Assembly: GCA_026929865.2 (NCBI GenBank)
Contig: CM049405.1
Location: 21,129,501 to 21,193,500, forward strand
From: Hyperoplus lanceolatus
Taxonomy: Eukaryota; Chordata; Actinopteri; Uranoscopiformes; Ammodytidae
Direction of reading: 5' to 3'
Length of the DNA: 64,000 bases
How positions within the stretch are numbered: position 1 is the stretch's first letter; each line of letters starts with the position of its first letter. A model generated the notes under the pieces. That model had not been told where the DNA came from. It was given only the letters and a program-made list of their open reading frames with translations, and made no database searches. The translations under genes and the position numbers were made by a program. Below are positions 59,085 to 64,000 of the stretch, in pieces.

Positions 59085-61262
59085 ATGGCAGCCAACCCAG
59101 TTGCAGCTTTACCTTACGGGTCGGAAAATAGCCCTGCTCAAACGTTTGCCCTACATGCCGCTAATCAGCAAGCTAACCCATTCACCACCATGAACTATAC
59201 GGCACAAAACCCTTTCGCCCCGGCCCGCGCACTGTTCCCCCAGTTCACATCGACGCCTTTTCCTCCCTCTATGCCCCAGCCCGTTGAACGTTGTGGAGTA
59301 ATAAGCTATGATGATAATGACTATGCCCCACACCGCAACACCTACCAATACGGCCAGTCAGCTGCGAGAAGGGCCAGGTCGGCGCCACGGTCATCACACA
59401 CGGCGCCCGAAGTTGAAACAATGGACACTAGCGACGATGAACATTATGGATATAAAGAGAGAATTCCAATATTGAAGCCAGGCCATTTTGATGGAACAGG
59501 CTCCTGGAAAGACTTTATTCACCGGTTCGAAAGCTGTGCAAAAGCAAACCATTGGTCAGAGGCAACCATGGCGGTTCAACTGAGATTCAGCCTGAATGGC
59601 GCGGCTGGAGCTATCGTCCATAAAAATCCCAGATCTGACCGCTGGAGCTACCGGCGCATTGTGGCTGAAATCGAGACTGCCTACGGGCCGCGCTCTGAGC
59701 ATGCAGCAGCTATCGGCATTGAACTGAGACAAAGGGTTAGGGGGCAGAACGAAGCGCTGCACCTCTTAAGGGATGATATCTACGAGAAAGTGTCCATCGT
59801 GTATGCAGACCGTACTGAGCTGGAGCAGGATGCCATCAGTGTGGAGATCTTCACCAACGCCCTGGCCGACGCTGAGGTGGTGCAAAAACTACTGGAGAAG
59901 CAGCCACGTACCCTGTCCAGAGCATATGACATCGCACACAGCTACGAGACCACAAGGAGGGCCGCCAGAACAGTCACACAATTCATGCAGCCTGGCCAAC
60001 GCAGTCTTTTAAATCAGAGAGCCAGGGCCGCCACGGTACGTGAAAATAACAGCATGCCAGCTTGTGTGGAGCCAGTGGGGGTAGCTGTTTGGTCCATCGA
60101 CTCGCCAGAGAGGGCTCCAAGATCCAATCAGCAGTGGCGCCAGAAGAGGGACACTAATTCCAAAATGCCTATGGGGGATGTTCAGTGCCACAACTGCTCC
60201 GGTCTAGGGCATATGCAGAGAAACTGCCCTTCTCCCCGTCGAACCAGACAGAAAGCTCGGACAGTCAATAACAACACAGCACCCGACACAGGTATAGTGG
60301 TCACCTCTACTGCAAGTCAGGAAGACGACATGTGTCTTAAAATATTCATATATGGACTGGAAATGTGTGCCCTGCTTGACTCTGGTGCTCGGAGGAATGT
60401 GTTGCCCCTCCATCTCTTCAACTCCATTCCCACAGAGTCCAGACCCCCAATAGAGCCATCGGTCGCACAGGTCCTGCAGGGCATCGGCCCCGGTGGTCTG
60501 GCAGTGCTGGGTGAAGTCAACCTACCAGTACAAGTTGGGAGCCGAGCTACAAATGTGAACTTTATTATGGCCGACACAGCAGAGAGCACCGAGGTTATAC
60601 TGGGGCACCCTTTCCTACATCAGACAAGTGCCCAGCTGGACTATGGTCGCCGTGAGATAACCCTGTGCGGAGAGAAGGTACCTCGGTTTAACCCAAGCCA
60701 TCGGCCCCGGGTGCACATTGTTAGAGTGGCCCGCACTACAGTGTTGGAGTCGGGGTGTGAGTATGTAGTCCCCGGCACTGTCCACCTCCGCCATGCCGCT
60801 GACGGAGACCTGATGCTGAGCCCAACTAAAGGTTTCATCGAAAAACACCACGTCCTAGTCGCTCACATCATCGTGCAGGCGCAGCGGTCCACCAACGTTC
60901 CCATCAGAGTCTTCAACCCTGGTGCCTTACCTGTCACGTTGAAGAGAGGCGCTGTGGCAGGGATCCTACAACCAGCAACGGTGTTAGGGGAGCTGGAGCC
61001 CCAGCCACCTCCGGCCCCTGAACCTATTAACTCTGTCTCTGCTTCTTTACCCATCCACCTTAAGGTCCTGTATAATGAGAGCTGTGCTAGTCTGCCACAG
61101 GGTGACCATGAGAGGTTGGCCCGCCTGCTACGGTCTTACAGTGACGTCTTCTCTACGGGGCCCACTGACCTTGGCCGCACTAGCCTCGTGCAGCATGACA
61201 TCCTCACCACCCCTGGCCCACCTGTGAAACAGCAACCACGCAGGATGGCTAGAGACAAATAA
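59085..61262 (+). CDS. Ty3/gypsy gag-protease
   Basis: 725 codons. The order is: an NPF-containing start (31-33, 42-44); a retrotransposon gag/capsid region (about 125-290, with GTGSWKDFIHRFE and FTNALADAEV); a CCHC zinc knuckle (C368, C371, H376, C381) for RNA binding; and an aspartic protease with D432-S-G-A as its catalytic triplet and VILGHPFL further on. The frame ends at TAA 61260-61262, just before the reverse transcriptase and in the same frame, so the stop cuts the polyprotein. In relatives, protease and RT are usually joined. The frame is otherwise free of stops, so the copy is young. Confidence 0.88.
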   Translation: MAANPVAALPYGSENSPAQTFALHAANQQANPFTTMNYTAQNPFAPARALFPQFTSTPFPPSMPQPVERCGVISYDDNDYAPHRNTYQYGQSAARRARSAPRSSHTAPEVETMDTSDDEHYGYKERIPILKPGHFDGTGSWKDFIHRFESCAKANHWSEATMAVQLRFSLNGAAGAIVHKNPRSDRWSYRRIVAEIETAYGPRSEHAAAIGIELRQRVRGQNEALHLLRDDIYEKVSIVYADRTELEQDAISVEIFTNALADAEVVQKLLEKQPRTLSRAYDIAHSYETTRRAARTVTQFMQPGQRSLLNQRARAATVRENNSMPACVEPVGVAVWSIDSPERAPRSNQQWRQKRDTNSKMPMGDVQCHNCSGLGHMQRNCPSPRRTRQKARTVNNNTAPDTGIVVTSTASQEDDMCLKIFIYGLEMCALLDSGARRNVLPLHLFNSIPTESRPPIEPSVAQVLQGIGPGGLAVLGEVNLPVQVGSRATNVNFIMADTAESTEVILGHPFLHQTSAQLDYGRREITLCGEKVPRFNPSHRPRVHIVRVARTTVLESGCEYVVPGTVHLRHAADGDLMLSPTKGFIEKHHVLVAHIIVQAQRSTNVPIRVFNPGALPVTLKRGAVAGILQPATVLGELEPQPPPAPEPINSVSASLPIHLKVLYNESCASLPQGDHERLARLLRSYSDVFSTGPTDLGRTSLVQHDILTTPGPPVKQQPRRMARDK

Positions 61263-61936
61263 ACTGCAGCAGACCAGCAGGTGCAGCAGAGCCTGGACAC
61301 TGGTGTGGCCCAACCCAGCAACAGCAGCTGGGCTGCCCCAATCGTTATGGTGAGAAAGAAGGATCAGACGTCACGGCTATGTGTCGACTACAGGCCCTTA
61401 AATGAGAGAACCATAAAGGACGCTTATCCACTGCCCCGCATCCAAGACACCTTAGACACATTGTCCACCGCCAGGTACTTCAGCACGCTGGACTTAACAT
61501 CAGGATACTGGCAGGTGGAAATGGCGCCGAGAGCCCGAAAAGCCGCAGCTTTCTGCACCCGTAAGGGCCTATTCGAATGGAATGTGATGCCTTTCGGACT
61601 ATGCAATGCGCCGGCCACATTCCAGAGGCTCATGGACCGTGTCCTGGCCGGGCTACAGTGGGAGACCTGTTTGGTTTACCTCGATGACATCATTGTCCTG
61701 GGGCGGGACGGCACTGAAATGTTGGCGCGGCTCGATCAAGTGTTCAACAGACTACGCGCGGCCAACCTGAAACTTAAACCTTCAAAGTGTTTCCTGTTCC
61801 GAGAGCGAGTGGCTTACCTGGGGCACATCGTCTCTGCCAAAGGTGTCGCCACTGACCCCCAAAAGATCCAGAAAGTGATGGAGTGGCCCGCACCACGAAA
61901 CGTCTCTGAGGTGCGTCAGTTTGTCGGCCTGGCTTC
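61263..61936 (+). pseudogene. Ty3/gypsy reverse transcriptase, cut off by a frameshift
   Basis: Continues in the frame of gag-protease after the TAA at 61260. It has the usual RT motifs: SSWAAPIVMVRKKD, RLCVDYRPLN, FSTLDLTSGYWQ, the palm motif VMPFGLCNAPATFQ and the catalytic YLDD (61677-61688). Near 61930, after VRQFVGLAS, a small deletion removes a few conserved residues and shifts the frame. The old frame then reads through unrelated sequence to a stop at 62037-62039, while the true continuation lies in another frame. Without correction this copy cannot make a full polymerase. Confidence 0.9.
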
Positions 61937-64000
61937 GTCAAAGATTTCGCCACAGTTGCCAAGCCCCTCCATGAACTCACCAAAAAGTATGCACGCTTTA
62001 ACTGGACAGATGAATGCCAGGAGGCATTTGAGCAACTGAAAAGCCGGTTGACGTCGGCACCCGTGCTGGGTTATCCCCTCGACAGTGGCGAGTTGATCCT
62101 CGACACAGACGCCAGTGACTGGGGAATCGGGGCAGTCCTCTCCCAAGTTCAAGACGGTGAGGAGAGAGTGCTAGCTTATGGGAGCAGGAGAATGTCAGCC
62201 ACTGAGCAAAACTACTGCACAACCAGACGAGAACTCCTGGCAGCTGTCGAGTTCACCTCTCATTTCCGCCAATACCTGCTAGGGAGATCATTCATCATAC
62301 AGACTGACCACAGCAGCCTGCGCTGGTTGACTCGGATGAGGGAGCCTGAGGGCCAGCTGGCTCGCTGGCTGGAAAAACTAGCAGAGTACGACTTCCAGGT
62401 GGTCCATCGTCCAGGGAAACACCACCAAAATGCGGACGCACTCTCCAGAAGACCCTGCCGGACGTCGTGCCCATGCACAGTGCCAGAGCCTAACCTCAGT
62501 AACCAGCTCCAGCATAAGGGGATCCAGTGCAACATGGTTGAGAGCCCAGCTGAAGAGGATGCCGGGGAAACTCCTGCGGGGCAACCTCCAGTGGGGGTAG
62601 TGGTGCCCGAAGATAGCTATGGAGGCAGCCCCGCAGTCAAGTCTAAGTATCTTCCAGTGGGGGTAGCAGACGCTTTCAGTGACAGTCAAGCTGGTTCTCT
62701 GTTCCGTCCAGGTGTCTACAGGGTGAGTGAGCCAGCCCAAACCAACCTGTTCGGTGGCTGGACCCAAGAGCAGTTAATCAGTGCCCAAGAAGCTGACCCA
62801 GATATAGCACCAGTAAGGAAGTGGATGGACGAGGGGAGGGGCAGGCCACCCTGGGCTGACATAGCACCCTACAGCCCTGCTACCAAAGCCTACTGGTCGC
62901 AGTGGAAAAGGCTCTACCAGAAAGAGGGAGTTTTGTTGAGGAAATTCTACTGCACAGATGGAAAGGTGTTCTATCCACAGATCCTGTTGCCTCAAGAGTA
63001 CCGCACCTCAGTCACAGAGCAATTGCACGATGGCCCAGTCGGCGGCCATTTTGGAGGGGAAAGAACACTCGCACGTCTCAAGGCCCGGTACTACTGGTAC
63101 AATATGAGAGATGACGTCACTCTGTGGTGCCGCACCTGCACCAGCTGTGCTGCAAAAGCCCGCCCGAAGAAAACACCTCAAGCCGCCATGGGCACAGTGA
63201 GAGTTGGTGCCCCCTTCGAACGCATTGCAGTTGATTTAATGGGACCACTAAACGAAACCGAAAGGCACAACCGCTACATAATAGTGGTACAAGACTACTT
63301 CAGCAAATGGGTGGAAGCCTACCCGGTTCCCAATGAACAAGCAACAACAGTGGCCGAAAAGATTGTTTCAGAGTGGGTGTGTAGATACGGGGCTCCACAG
63401 TGCCTACACAGCGACCAAGGTACCAATTTCGAGTCAGCTGTGTTCCAGGGAATGTGTGAGCTGCTGGGAATCGACAAGACACGGACCGCGCCGTTTCGCC
63501 CGCAGTCAGACGGCCAAGTAGAACGCTTTAATGCCACCCTGCAGAAAATCATAGCCACCACTGCAGAACGATGTCACTGGGACTGGGACATTATGACCCC
63601 ATATGCAGTCATGGCTTACCGTGCCTCCAAACACAGCTCCACGGGCCTGACACCTAACATGATGCTGTTCGGACGGGAAATTACAGAGCCAGTGGACCTT
63701 GTTGCTGGGTTGCCACCTGACTCAGACAACACTGCTACCCCTCCAGCCTATGTCGTACAGCTCCGGGAAAGGCTGGAGCTAGCTCACCAGTTGGCTCGGG
63801 AGGCGCTGGGAAAATCTGTTGAGCGTGCCAAACGACAGTATGACAAAAATGTTTGCAGAGTCCAATACAAAGTCGGTGATGCAGTATGGTTCCTAGTCAA
63901 AGGCACCAAGAGAGTAAAGAACAAAGTGCGGAAGTTCCTGCCTTCCTACGAGGGTCCGTACTTCATCGTGGGTGTGCTGGACGACTTGGTCTACCGGATT
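61934..64000 (+). CDS. Ty3/gypsy RNase H and integrase, open to window edge
   Basis: 689 codons without a stop, continuing past position 64000. First comes the RT connection/RNase H (VKDFATVAKPLHELTKKY, then the RNase H start LILDTDASDWGIGAVLSQ and TDHSSLRWL). Next comes the integrase zinc finger (two His, then CRTCTSC near 63127-63147), then the DDE core: D in AVDLMG (about 63230), D in HSDQGTNF (about 63411) and E in VERFNATL (about 63520). A C-terminal GPY/F module follows (YEGPYF, about 63948-63965). RT-RNase H-integrase order is that of Ty3/gypsy. It is in a different frame from the RT because of the break near 61930. The 3' LTR lies outside the window. Confidence 0.9.

Overview
The window looks like nuclear DNA of a ray-finned (teleost) fish. 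The reasons are an intronless Frizzled-7 gene, a cluster of fish-type odorant receptor (OR) genes, very long CA/GT microsatellites, tRNA-derived SINEs with fish-type tails, many short inverted-repeat DNA transposons, and a Ty3/gypsy element at the right end. There are no operons, CRISPR arrays or rRNA genes. Most of the sequence is non-coding and repeat-rich.

Layout. 1-10.7 kb: gene-free, with seven long simple repeats and one TTAA-bounded MITE. 10.75-15.5 kb: the fzd7 locus, with CCAAT boxes, a leader holding four short upstream ORFs, one 568-codon exon and a 3' UTR of about 2.4 kb containing a CA repeat. 16.7-17.8 kb: a large fold-back (palindromic) element. 18.7-19.7 kb: one OR on the minus strand. 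20-28.3 kb: repeats, including an inverted partial copy of that OR and its downstream flank. 28.7-50.8 kb: an OR cluster on the plus strand. It contains four intact receptors (28768, 35595, 41283, 48041) and five OR pseudogenes or fragments. Two receptor types alternate. I call them type A (N-terminus MENSSVSF) and type B (N-terminus like MSNASS or MPDNVS). They were copied together as blocks. Type A copies stayed open, while all type B copies inside the blocks decayed. 38.7-40.5 kb and 50.8-57.4 kb: nested DNA transposons, one carrying a LINE endonuclease fragment. 57.6-64.0 kb: a Ty3/gypsy LTR retrotransposon, cut by the window edge. It shows a proline-tRNA primer binding site, gag, protease, RT, RNase H and integrase in the usual order, broken by two in-frame stops and one frameshift.

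The genes with a clear cellular role are fzd7 (Wnt receptor) and the ORs (odour detection in olfactory neurons). They are neighbours, not a pathway. I found no convincing new molecular system. The most unusual structures are the intron-shaped difference between two direct repeats at the start of the gypsy element, a gag N-terminus with five NPF tripeptides spread across a stop codon, the opposite fates of paired OR types, and the fold-back element.
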